From Anaerovibrio sp. (GTDB lineage: Bacteria > Bacillota > Negativicutes > Selenomonadales > Selenomonadaceae), in the NCBI GenBank assembly GCA_017475925.1, contig JAFVER010000214.1, positions 1 through 36,633 of the forward strand: DNA of 36,633 nt, read 5' to 3'. A model generated the notes under the pieces. The model was given only the letters and a program-made list of their open reading frames with translations, searched no databases and was not told where the DNA came from. Each line of letters begins with the position of its first letter. Position 1 is the first letter of the stretch. The position numbers were made by a program, and so were the translations under genes. Below are positions 1-7,736 of this stretch, one piece after another.

Positions 1-152
1 AGACGTAGCCTTTGCCACATAATCTCTGATGATTATTGTAGCATCAGGGAATCCAGTTTAATAGAACGATATTAAGTTGTAAAAATAAAATAAGCTTTGT
101 AGACAAGGCGGATATCTTGCTTACAAAACTTATTATACGAGGAGGTGGGCCG

Positions 153-1517
153 ATGCAAAGCTATATATTGTATTCAGTGATGATAACCTCCTTTGTAGGG
201 GCCTTTGTGGGGAGTGGAATAAATGTTGCTTTGCCGGCCATAGGTCAGGAATTTGGCGCCGGTGCCGGTGATTTAAGTCGGGTGTCCTCGGCCTTTTTGT
301 TCGGTTCGGCAATTTTTGCCCTGCCCTTTGGCAAGGTGGCTGATATTTTAGGCAGAAAAAAAATATACAGGCTGGGCGCAGTCTTTTTTTCCATAACACT
401 GATAATAGGCGGGTTTTCCCAGTCGGTGGAGTTCCTTTCTGGTGTTAGATTTTTACAGGGAGCTCTGATGGCAATGGTTTTTGGTCCTGGTACGGCAATG
501 CTGGTATCGGTATACGACCAATCCATGCGTGGAAGGATTTTGGGATATTCTACAGCCGCTGTATATGTGGGCTTGACCTGTGGTCCGGTGATTGGTGGAT
601 TGATTTGTTATTATATCGGCTGGCGCTGGTTTTTCTATCTTGCAGGTGGGCTGGCTTCTATAGGACTTATTTTCCTGTATCAGGTAAAGGAAGAATGGTA
701 TGGTGACCGTGGAGCCAGCTTTGATTATAAGGGAAGCCTTTTATACATGGCGATGGTGCCGCTGATTTTATATGGATTATCAGAAATGAGTAAGCAGGCT
801 ATAGGTGTTTATTTACTTATAGCTGGCATTATATGTATGATTATTTTTGTTGTTCAGGAAAGGCGGACAGCTCAGCCAATGCTGGATGTGGGTCTGTTTG
901 TCGGCAATAGGGCATTTTCCTTTAGCAATTTGGCAGCTCTTATGCATTATGCGGCCACCTTTGCCGTAACCTTTTTAATGTCACTGTATTTGCAGGTGGT
1001 GTGTGGTCTTACGGCACCGGAGGCCGGAGGAGTATTGCTGCTGCAATTTATAGTTATGGCAATGCTTTCACCAAAGGCTGGTATTTTGTCCGACAGGATA
1101 GCGCCTGGGAAGGTGGCCTCGGTAGGTATGGCAATAAACTGTATCTGTTTATTTGTATTATCTACCTTAAATGAGGATAGCTCACTGTTTTTAGTAGGGG
1201 GTATTCTCATGGCAGTGGGGGTAGGATATGCTCTTTTCACCTCCCCTAACAATAATGCTATTATGGGAGCTATTGATAATAGGTTCTATGGTATTGCCTC
1301 ATCCCTGTTGGCTACCATGAGATTAATTGGGCAGGCGGTTTCCATGGCTATTGTAACTATTGTCATAGATGTAAATGAGGTAAAGTCGTTGTCGGGGGCT
1401 GATAATGATGGATTGCTTGTGGCTATGGCGATAATATATCGTATATTTGCAGGTATCTGCCTGTTGGGTATATGGGCTTCTCTGGCCCGTAATAGGGATG
1501 GAGAAAAGCAAATTTAG
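153..1517 (+). CDS. MFS drug/metabolite exporter, DHA2-like
   Basis: This is an integral membrane transporter of the major facilitator superfamily, probably a proton-driven exporter. The substrate cannot be read from the sequence. The 454-residue protein is hydrophobic throughout. It carries the cytoplasmic loop signature GKVADILGRKK after the second helix and a motif-C-like GLTCGPVIGG in the fifth helix, which is typical of H+ antiporters; length and spacing fit the DHA2 (EmrB/QacA-like) group. The ATG at 153 was chosen because GGAGGTGG lies directly upstream; a TTG at 117 in the same frame has no ribosome site. The TAG stop lies inside the first unit of a 57-bp tandem repeat. The following gene is separated by that repeat, so co-transcription is uncertain. 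Confidence 0.85.
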   Translation: MQSYILYSVMITSFVGAFVGSGINVALPAIGQEFGAGAGDLSRVSSAFLFGSAIFALPFGKVADILGRKKIYRLGAVFFSITLIIGGFSQSVEFLSGVRFLQGALMAMVFGPGTAMLVSVYDQSMRGRILGYSTAAVYVGLTCGPVIGGLICYYIGWRWFFYLAGGLASIGLIFLYQVKEEWYGDRGASFDYKGSLLYMAMVPLILYGLSEMSKQAIGVYLLIAGIICMIIFVVQERRTAQPMLDVGLFVGNRAFSFSNLAALMHYAATFAVTFLMSLYLQVVCGLTAPEAGGVLLLQFIVMAMLSPKAGILSDRIAPGKVASVGMAINCICLFVLSTLNEDSSLFLVGGILMAVGVGYALFTSPNNNAIMGAIDNRFYGIASSLLATMRLIGQAVSMAIVTIVIDVNEVKSLSGADNDGLLVAMAIIYRIFAGICLLGIWASLARNRDGEKQI

Positions 1518-1674
1518 CGAATGAAATGAGGTTAGCGAGAATACATGCCCTTGTGGTATCGTATGAACGCTTAGCGAATGAAATGAGGTTAGCGAGAATA
1601 CATGCCCTTGTGGTATCGTATGAACGCTTAGTGAATGAAATGAGGTTAGCGAGAATACATGCCCTTGTGGTATA
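1514..1674. repeat. 57-bp tandem repeat, about 2.8 copies
   Basis: Three units begin at 1514, 1571 and 1628, each opening TTAG(C/T)GAATGAAATGAGG. The first two are identical over 57 bp; the third differs by one base near its start and ends after about 47 bp. The third copy runs into TATAAT (1671-1676), where the others have TATCGT, so a -10 box for the downstream gene may have formed at the edge. Fifty-seven is a multiple of three, which creates spurious long reading frames on the minus strand. Confidence 0.9.
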
Positions 1675-1726
1675 ATAACAATGTATAGTATGAGAAAGAC
1701 TTTCATTTGACATAGGGAGACATCTG

Positions 1727-3352
1727 ATGACAAAGGGATTGAGTAAGCGATTGGGATTATTGGCTTTATTTGGTGGAGCGGTAGCCATTGTTTTGATTTT
1801 GCTCAGTAACAGAATGAGTACGCAGCTTTTTTTTGAGATAAAGCCTGAACGGGCCGGTGCTATTTTATGGGAATTTAATGTGGTATTGGTGCTGTTGTTT
1901 ATATTATTTGTTTTAAGCATGGGGTATTTTTTATTTATGGATTTTATGCAAATGCTTAAGCAAAAAAAATATTCAAATATGGATTCCCTGACACAGTTGC
2001 CCAATATGGCTGCTTACCTGAATGATATTATTCAGCTTATCAGTAATGAAAAGGTTGAGCAGGATTACATAATGGTTTCTTTGGATATTGACAAGTTTAA
2101 GGCCATAAATGAAACCTTTGGCTTTGCCTGTGGTACGCAGATAATAAAAATGGTAGCCAATATGTTGTCGGCAAGGATTCAGCCTGGAGAATATTGCTAC
2201 CGCATCGAAAACGATTTATTTTATCTATTGTTAAAAAGTCAGGGGAAGGATGAAGATTTTTCCCGCATAAGGGATATTCTTGACAGTATAACTATTGAAC
2301 TGATTTCTACCGATGACCAGGAGCTTTTGCAGCATTTTAATGGTGGTATAAGTAACCATGTACTTACCTTTTCAGCCGGGGCAATGATTATTCAAACAAA
2401 AAAAATAAAGGACATAATGGCTGGGTATAAGGATGAAAATTTACAGGAGCGTTGTCTGGAGCTGGTAGCTAAGATATGTGATAATGCCAATATTGCCCGT
2501 AAGACAGGAAAATCCAAAAATGTAAATTACGTTTCAATATTTGATGAAAGTATGCGACAGACTATTTTGGAGGAAAAGGAGATAGAGGATGCCTTTTTGA
2601 TTGGCATTGAACAGGGGGAATTTGAGATTTACTACCAGCCGAAGTTCTATATTGGCGGTGAGGAAGCTGTCCATGGCGGGGCGGAGGCATTGATTCGCTG
2701 GAACAGTGGTGATATGGGATTTATGCCGCCGGGAAAATTTGTACCTTTATTTGAAAAGGATGGCAATGCAATACGGCTTGATATGCATGTAGTGGATTTG
2801 GTTTGTCAGAATATTTGTGAGTGGCGTTCCAAGGGCCTGGAGGTTTTGCCTATATCCATCAATGTATCACGACCAACCATGGCAAATGGGCTGGGGTATT
2901 TTGAGTATGTTCGTGAAAGAATGTTTCTATATGATATACCCCAGGAGCTTGTTGAATTTGAAATTTTGGAAAGCTCCTCTGATGTGGATGAGGATATGGT
3001 AGTGGCCTTTATTAATGAAATTCACAACCGGGGCTTTAGAATTTCCATAGATGATTTTGGTACCGGTATGTCGTCCTTGGGGCTGCTCAGGCGTATTCCG
3101 TTGGATACCCTAAAGCTGGACAAGAGCTTTTTTGATGATATGAGAATTGATATGACATATAAGGAATCGGCTGTAATGCGGTACATGATTTTAATGGCAA
3201 AAGCCATGGGGATTCGGACTATTGCCGAGGGGATAGAGGAGAAGTTTCAGGTGGATATGCTGAGGGAATATGGCTGTGATATGGTGCAGGGATATTATTT
3301 CAGCCGACCACTGCCTCTGAGTGATTATGAAAAGATGTTAAAGCAGGCATAA
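1727..3352 (+). CDS. Membrane GGDEF/EAL protein, probable c-di-GMP phosphodiesterase
   Basis: The 541-residue protein has two N-terminal membrane helices (about 10-27 and 50-70), a GGDEF domain (about 85-270) and an EAL domain (about 285-540). The GGDEF domain keeps the metal-site DIDKFK motif at 120-125, but the signature loop reads RIENDLF (159-165) instead of R-x-GGDEF, so cyclase activity is unlikely. The EAL domain keeps the residues expected for hydrolysis: E320-A-L, the Asn in ISINVSR, E415 region, D442-D443 in DDFGTG, K463, E501 in AEGIEE and the final QGYYFSRPL. I infer an active c-di-GMP phosphodiesterase whose GGDEF domain may only bind GTP or serve structurally. The ATG at 1727 follows AGGGAG. 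A strong hairpin terminator follows the stop. Confidence 0.88.
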   Translation: MTKGLSKRLGLLALFGGAVAIVLILLSNRMSTQLFFEIKPERAGAILWEFNVVLVLLFILFVLSMGYFLFMDFMQMLKQKKYSNMDSLTQLPNMAAYLNDIIQLISNEKVEQDYIMVSLDIDKFKAINETFGFACGTQIIKMVANMLSARIQPGEYCYRIENDLFYLLLKSQGKDEDFSRIRDILDSITIELISTDDQELLQHFNGGISNHVLTFSAGAMIIQTKKIKDIMAGYKDENLQERCLELVAKICDNANIARKTGKSKNVNYVSIFDESMRQTILEEKEIEDAFLIGIEQGEFEIYYQPKFYIGGEEAVHGGAEALIRWNSGDMGFMPPGKFVPLFEKDGNAIRLDMHVVDLVCQNICEWRSKGLEVLPISINVSRPTMANGLGYFEYVRERMFLYDIPQELVEFEILESSSDVDEDMVVAFINEIHNRGFRISIDDFGTGMSSLGLLRRIPLDTLKLDKSFFDDMRIDMTYKESAVMRYMILMAKAMGIRTIAEGIEEKFQVDMLREYGCDMVQGYYFSRPLPLSDYEKMLKQA

Positions 3353-3365
3353 ATATCGGTAGATA

Positions 3366-3410
3366 AAATAGACAGGTGCAGGTCAAAAGTGACCTATAGC
3401 CTGTCTATTT
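3366..3410. terminator. Bidirectional intrinsic terminator
   Basis: An 11-bp stem (AAATAGACAGG with CCTGTCTATTT) encloses a second stem AGGTCA/TGACCT. It lies between the convergent GGDEF/EAL gene and the TtcA-like gene, with A- and T-rich flanks that would serve both strands. Confidence 0.8.
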
Positions 3411-3427
3411 CTTTGCAAATTTATAGA

Positions 3428-4216
3428 TTATTTTTCATACATATAGCTGTAATAAGCTTTTTTCATTTCCTCCCGGTTTTTGACAGCCGGCCATAGCTCA
3501 CCTAAGGAGCTTTGCCGCATGGCAGCTGCCAGATGAGAATAAAGCTGGGGATTATCCTTGCTCATTTGGGCAATAAGCTCCTTTACCGTCTGCCTGATGG
3601 TATGTCCATCATAAGGGCAGGGTGATGGAATAGGAGTAAAATTATGATATTGCTGGGCATCAATGATTTCCTGTTCCCGAAAATATACCAATGGTCTTAT
3701 TACAGTTAAATCCATTTTGTCCAAATATGTTTTAGGGGTAAAGGTATGAAGCTGTCCGGAATAAAGCAGGCCCATAAAAAAGGTTTCCACGGCGTCGTCA
3801 TGGTGATGGGCATAGGCTACCTTATTGCAGCTGTGCTCCTTGGCAAAAAGATTTACCGCCCCCCGGCGAAAAAAGGCGCAGGTGTAGCAGGGCTCTTGTC
3901 CCTGTTGAGCTTTGATGGTTCCGGCAATATCCACATCTATTGCCTCATAGGGAATTTCCAGCTTTTGCAAAAAATTCTTTATTTTGGCAGTTTTTTCTGT
4001 AAAATCCGTCGAAAACATGGGATTAATGGTAAGGGCAGTCAGGGTAAAGCTTTTATTTAAGCGTTGTTTCATCATGGCCATGGCATAGGCCAGAAATATA
4101 CTGTCCTTGCCACCGGAAATTCCCAATAGGATGTGGTCATTGTTTTCAATAAGCTCAAATTCGGTAATAGCTCTCATTAATTTGCTAAAATATATTTGGG
4201 GAAGCTTTATTTTCAA
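3428..4216 (-). CDS. ttcA: TtcA-like tRNA thiolation PP-loop enzyme
   Basis: This is a soluble ATP-pyrophosphatase of the TtcA/TilS superfamily, probably adding sulfur to a tRNA cytidine. The 262-residue chain has the PP-loop SGGKDS at 34-39, a Cys pair in CYTC (C110, C113) and a third Cys at 200 in SPCPYDG. This is the pattern that holds the Fe-S cluster in TtcA and separates it from TilS. The HHHDD segment at 137-141 is the family's conserved histidine region. The start is a TTG at 4216 with AGAGG about 11 bases upstream; an ATG at residue 14 is possible but would cut into the domain. The gene converges on the GGDEF/EAL gene across a shared terminator. Exact tRNA target is inferred from family only. 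Confidence 0.78.
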   Translation of the reverse strand: MKIKLPQIYFSKLMRAITEFELIENNDHILLGISGGKDSIFLAYAMAMMKQRLNKSFTLTALTINPMFSTDFTEKTAKIKNFLQKLEIPYEAIDVDIAGTIKAQQGQEPCYTCAFFRRGAVNLFAKEHSCNKVAYAHHHDDAVETFFMGLLYSGQLHTFTPKTYLDKMDLTVIRPLVYFREQEIIDAQQYHNFTPIPSPCPYDGHTIRQTVKELIAQMSKDNPQLYSHLAAAMRQSSLGELWPAVKNREEMKKAYYSYMYEK

Positions 4217-4523
4217 AATATCATCAGCCTCTCTGAATTGAATGAAAAGATGTAATCTTTATATTGGAAGATTATCTAGGTTAAAGATACACGTCTTTAT
4301 ATTATCATTTTTTTTTGGATAGGGGCATAATTTTTTTACATAATAATATTATCTTGAAGGATTGTGACAATCTGGAACCCTCTGATTAAATAGTCCATAA
4401 ATAACAGGAATAACAAAAATGGAAAAGAATAATGCTGATATAGCCATTTATAGCTTTTATTATAGAAGGCTGACGTGTATATGTAGCCTTGAGGGATGAG
4501 AAAGGACTAAAGGGGGAATTTTG
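4217..4523. promoter_or_regulatory. Divergent intergenic region with a short palindrome
   Basis: This region separates the TtcA-like gene from the carboxylesterase gene, so it must hold promoters for both strands; it is very AT-rich. The only clear symmetry is GATTGTGACAATC (4360-4372), a perfect 6-1-6 inverted repeat that could be an operator. No convincing -35/-10 pair was seen and no gene fits. Confidence 0.35.
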
Positions 4524-6281
4524 ATGAACTGTATGAGAGCTTCAAGTATGTGGATGAAGAGATTGTTGGCATCTATTTTGCCGCTTTCCCTGCTGATGGC
4601 AGCGCCTGCGGACAATATTCCTCTATTTGGACCTGGTCATGCCATTGCGGCAGCTGTACAGGAGGAAGCCGGTGCTGTATTAAGTGGAGATGATGAGGAG
4701 AAGATAGCTTTACGCGCGCAATATGGCGAAAATAAACGGATAACAACGGGTGATTATGACAGGTCCTTGGCGGTAAAATGTATCAATGGCACCTTTGTTG
4801 GTAAGAAGACGGATAATATCATTGCTTACAGGGGGATTCCGTTTGTCGGTAAACCACCTGTGGGAGAACTGCGCTGGAAGGCCCCGGTGGATGTCGTTCC
4901 CAATGATGGTGTATATGAAGCATATTACAATGCAAAAACCTCCTACGGTAACGAAAATTTAGAAACGGGCTCTCTTTTTTATCAGAATGAGGATTGCCTG
5001 TATCTGAATGTATGGAAATCAGATGAACCGTCGGTGAGTAAAAAGCCGGTGATGGTATGGATTCACGGCGGAGGCTTTGAGGCTGGTGGGACAGTGGATC
5101 CAATGTTTGACTGTCACAATTTTGTGAAGGAAAATCCAGAGGTTATTGTGGTTACCATTGCATATCGGCTAGGGCCTTTCGGCTTTTTGCACCTGTCTCA
5201 TCTGCCGGATGGTAAGGATTATCCAGATGCACAAAACCTGGGGCTTCTGGATCAGCTAAAGGCCTTGAAATGGGTGCATGAAAACATTGCCGGCTTCGGT
5301 GGGGATCCTGACAATGTAACAATTTTCGGCGAATCCGCCGGGGCTGGAAGCTGCACTATGCTTCCGCTTATAAAAGGCTCTCATACGTATTTTAAGCGGG
5401 TTATCGCCCAGAGTGGTTCTCCTGTCCTGACAAAATCCACGGAAGAAGCCATTGCTGGTACTAATGAGCTGATGGATATGCTCGGCTGCAAAACCGTTGC
5501 CGATTTGAAAAAGGTGGAGGCCCAAAGGATTTTTGATGCATCAGCTGCTTTTACGCTGCGCCAATTCCCAGAAAGAGATGGACGATATCTGCCGCTGGAT
5601 CCGTTTGCTGCCTATGCCAAGGGAGCGGCTAAGGATATAGATTTCCTTCAGGGCTGCAACAAGGATGAATTTGACTTTTTCGTGTACAGCTTTGGGTTAG
5701 ATGGCTTTAAGGAGTGGGCTGCTGACCGTAAGGCCCGGGGGCTTGTTAAGCTGACTGATAAAGAGAAAGCCCTTGTGGACAGCTTCGTGGGTGATGTAAA
5801 GGGAGAAGACTACGAAGGGGACAGTCGTCTGTTTAGTCAGATTTGGTTTAATGCTCCGGCTATAAGATTGTCGGAGTGTCAGACAAAGGCTGGCGGCAAA
5901 TCCTACACTTATTATTTCACGCCTGAATCTTCGTTACCGATAATGAAATGCGGTCATTCGATAGAACTGGCATCCATTTTTAATCATCCGGAGATGACTG
6001 ATGATACTGGAAGAATATTTGATGAAACCTTTTCCAAAACCATGCGCAAAATGTGGATTCAATTTGCCAAAACCGGCAATCCATCCCTGAGCGCAGAGCT
6101 ATCGCCAGACGGCAGGGCCAAGGTATGGCCACTTTACGATTTAAAGGACAGACAGGTAATGGTTTTTGATGAGTTTAACATTCATCCAGAAAAGGAAGCC
6201 GGGAGAAAAATCGTTGATTGGGACAGGACCTATTTTTTGACTAAATATTATATGCTTTTGCCTGTGCAGACAGGAAAATAA
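4524..6281 (+). CDS. Secreted type-B carboxylesterase
   Basis: This is an alpha/beta-hydrolase of the carboxylesterase type-B (COesterase, pnbA-like) family, expected to hydrolyse esters outside the cytoplasmic membrane. The 585-residue protein begins with a Lys-Arg and hydrophobic signal sequence (about 10-43, likely cleavage after an Ala run near 41-44). Visible landmarks are the oxyanion-hole HGGGFEAGG (181-189), the nucleophile elbow GESAG with S271, a candidate acid E382 in CNKDEFDF and the catalytic H478 in KCGHSIEL. Length matches the family. The ATG at 4524 sits five bases after AAGGGGGAA; the TTG just before it is less likely. A Tat-signal amidohydrolase remnant follows after 46 bp, probably in the same transcript. 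The natural substrate is unknown. Confidence 0.88.
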   Translation: MNCMRASSMWMKRLLASILPLSLLMAAPADNIPLFGPGHAIAAAVQEEAGAVLSGDDEEKIALRAQYGENKRITTGDYDRSLAVKCINGTFVGKKTDNIIAYRGIPFVGKPPVGELRWKAPVDVVPNDGVYEAYYNAKTSYGNENLETGSLFYQNEDCLYLNVWKSDEPSVSKKPVMVWIHGGGFEAGGTVDPMFDCHNFVKENPEVIVVTIAYRLGPFGFLHLSHLPDGKDYPDAQNLGLLDQLKALKWVHENIAGFGGDPDNVTIFGESAGAGSCTMLPLIKGSHTYFKRVIAQSGSPVLTKSTEEAIAGTNELMDMLGCKTVADLKKVEAQRIFDASAAFTLRQFPERDGRYLPLDPFAAYAKGAAKDIDFLQGCNKDEFDFFVYSFGLDGFKEWAADRKARGLVKLTDKEKALVDSFVGDVKGEDYEGDSRLFSQIWFNAPAIRLSECQTKAGGKSYTYYFTPESSLPIMKCGHSIELASIFNHPEMTDDTGRIFDETFSKTMRKMWIQFAKTGNPSLSAELSPDGRAKVWPLYDLKDRQVMVFDEFNIHPEKEAGRKIVDWDRTYFLTKYYMLLPVQTGK

Positions 6282-6327
6282 TTGGTGAAATGTATTTTAT
6301 GTGGAATAATAGAAGGAGGGTTTAGGT

Positions 6328-6915
6328 ATGTCAGAAAATGGAAAAAAGGGTAAGGGGAGTATGGACATCAGTCGGCGTGATTTTTTGCGGCTGGCCAGTA
6401 CAGGCGTGATGGCATGTGCAGCAGTAACAGCCATGCCTGGAGGGAGAGCACTGGCTGCCGATGAGCAGTCTAAGGTGTGGGTAGGCAAGGAGCCTGGTAT
6501 ATTCGAGCAAGAGGTTGCTTATGTGGGGATGGAAAAGGCAGAGCGTGGCTACCCTATTAAATCCATCATTGATTATGGTGGTGTGTTAGGCTCTCATTCG
6601 GATTTTCCGGTATCGCCGGTATTCAGTGTGCCATGGACTGTCTGCCTTGGTGCAACCGGCTACCTGCCTTCTTATGGTGAGTCTATGATACGGCATGCCG
6701 ACCAATGCCTAAGTCGGTTGGACACCCTTAAAGCATTGACTATTAACGTGGCGTATATGTGGTATGAGGAAGAACGTATGGGCTCCCTGGAAACTGGTAA
6801 GCTGGCCAATTTAACCGTGTTTGACAAAGACTTTATGAGGGATGACTTTAAGGACATTGAAAATGCGAAGTGCCTTGCAACCTATGTGGATGGAGAATTG
6901 GTTTATAATGTCTAA
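6328..6915 (+). pseudogene. Tat-signal amidohydrolase remnant (internal deletion)
   Basis: The 195-residue frame starts with a twin-arginine signal, SRRDFLRLA near residues 15-23, followed by a hydrophobic stretch and an Ala-x-Ala cleavage region near 44. The rest (from about 60) resembles only the C-terminal end of YtcJ-like amidohydrolases (amidohydrolase family 3): YPIKSIIDYGG, a SDFPVSP segment, and the final GSLETGKLANLTVFDKDF. Family members are about 550 residues or longer. The metal-binding HxH motif and most of the barrel are missing, and no stop or frameshift separates signal from tail. I infer an in-frame internal deletion that left an exported but catalytically dead product. A strong AGGAGGG ribosome site at the ATG suggests it may still be translated. 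It follows the carboxylesterase gene by 46 bp. Confidence 0.75.
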
Positions 6916-6917
6916 TT

Positions 6918-6965
6918 GTAGACAATACACCTAGCTTTCTATAAGTTATCTATATTGAAAGTTTT
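6918..6965 (+). repeat. Right-end fragment of the 203-bp element family
   Basis: TAGACAATACACCTAGCTTT here matches the right end of the intact element at 21142-21344, followed by a degenerate outer end (GAAAGTTTTAG). It begins two bases after the stop of the amidohydrolase remnant, so an element end marks the edge of that decayed gene. Confidence 0.65.
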
Positions 6966-6977
6966 AGTAGCATAATA

Positions 6978-7022
6978 AAAAATCACAGCTAACCAAGTTT
7001 ATGCATGGAAGCTGTGATTTTT
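6978..7022. terminator. Bidirectional terminator
   Basis: A perfect 13-bp stem, AAAAATCACAGCT (6978-6990) with AGCTGTGATTTTT (7010-7022), lies between convergent genes. Poly-A on one side and poly-T on the other let it act on both strands. Confidence 0.85.
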
Positions 7023-7025
7023 ATT

Positions 7026-7721
7026 TTATTTATTGCAGAACCGATAACCGGCCCCCCAGACTGTTTCTATATAAATAGGCTTTGACGGCTCAGGCTCGAT
7101 TTTTTCCCGCAGACGGTTTATATGTACCATGACAGTGGCGGTGTCACCTATGGCATCAAAGCCCCATATTTGGTCAAAAAGCTTATCCTTGCTAAACACA
7201 ATACCGGGATTTTCGGCTAAAAACAGCAGAAGCTCAAATTCCTTATTTGTGAGAGTGATTTCTGTACCTTCACGGAATATCCGATGGGTTTCCGGTTGAA
7301 TTTCCAAATCTCCGATGTTAATGGATTTTATTTTGTTTGGCACAGTAGTGGCAGTAAGCCGCTCATATCTGGCTAAATGGGCCTTTACCCTGGCTACCAG
7401 CTCACTGGGGCTGAAGGGCTTTATGATATAATCGTCAGCCCCAAGACCCAACCCCCGAATTTTATCAATATCCTCCTGCCGGGCTGATACCATAAGAATA
7501 GGCAGTTCCTTTACCTTGCGTAATTCCCTGCAAATCTGGAAGCCATCGTGACCTGGCAGCATAACGTCAAGAATAAGCAGGTCAAAATCATCCTTTAGTG
7601 CCCGTTGTAATCCCATAGTGCCATCGGCTTCAATAGCTACCTGAAAATCGCTGGCCTCCAGATAATCCCGTTCCAGCTCCGCAATGCCTCTATCATCCTC
7701 AATAATTAATATTTTTTTCAT
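7026..7721 (-). CDS. OmpR/PhoB-family response regulator
   Basis: This is a two-component DNA-binding regulator of 231 residues. The receiver domain (1-115) shows the acidic pair in IIEDD (8-10), the phosphorylation site D52 in LILDVMLPG, a conserved Ser at VSA and K101 in IIKPF. The C-terminal winged helix (about 130-229) carries the usual LTNKEFELLLFLAENPG and VMVHINRLREKI stretches of the OmpR family. It is encoded 15 bp downstream of a histidine kinase gene on the same strand and should be its partner. OmpR-type regulators bind direct repeats spaced about 11 bp; such repeats lie at 9503-9535 upstream of the divergent PepSY gene, which is therefore a candidate target. The signal is unknown. 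Confidence 0.92.
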   Translation of the reverse strand: MKKILIIEDDRGIAELERDYLEASDFQVAIEADGTMGLQRALKDDFDLLILDVMLPGHDGFQICRELRKVKELPILMVSARQEDIDKIRGLGLGADDYIIKPFSPSELVARVKAHLARYERLTATTVPNKIKSINIGDLEIQPETHRIFREGTEITLTNKEFELLLFLAENPGIVFSKDKLFDQIWGFDAIGDTATVMVHINRLREKIEPEPSKPIYIETVWGAGYRFCNK

Positions 7722-7736
7722 ATGCCTTCGCTTCCT

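Noticed and set aside
1514..1674. Possible CRISPR array
   Set aside because: The 57-bp units are contiguous with no unique spacers between them, and no cas genes are present.
1323..2004. Minus-strand reading frames across the tandem repeat
   Set aside because: They exist only because the repeat unit is a multiple of three; they overlap two convincing plus-strand genes and have no ribosome site.
4360..4372. Firm assignment of GATTGTGACAATC to a CRP or Rex site
   Set aside because: The half-sites and spacing do not match either consensus well enough; it is kept only as an unassigned palindrome.
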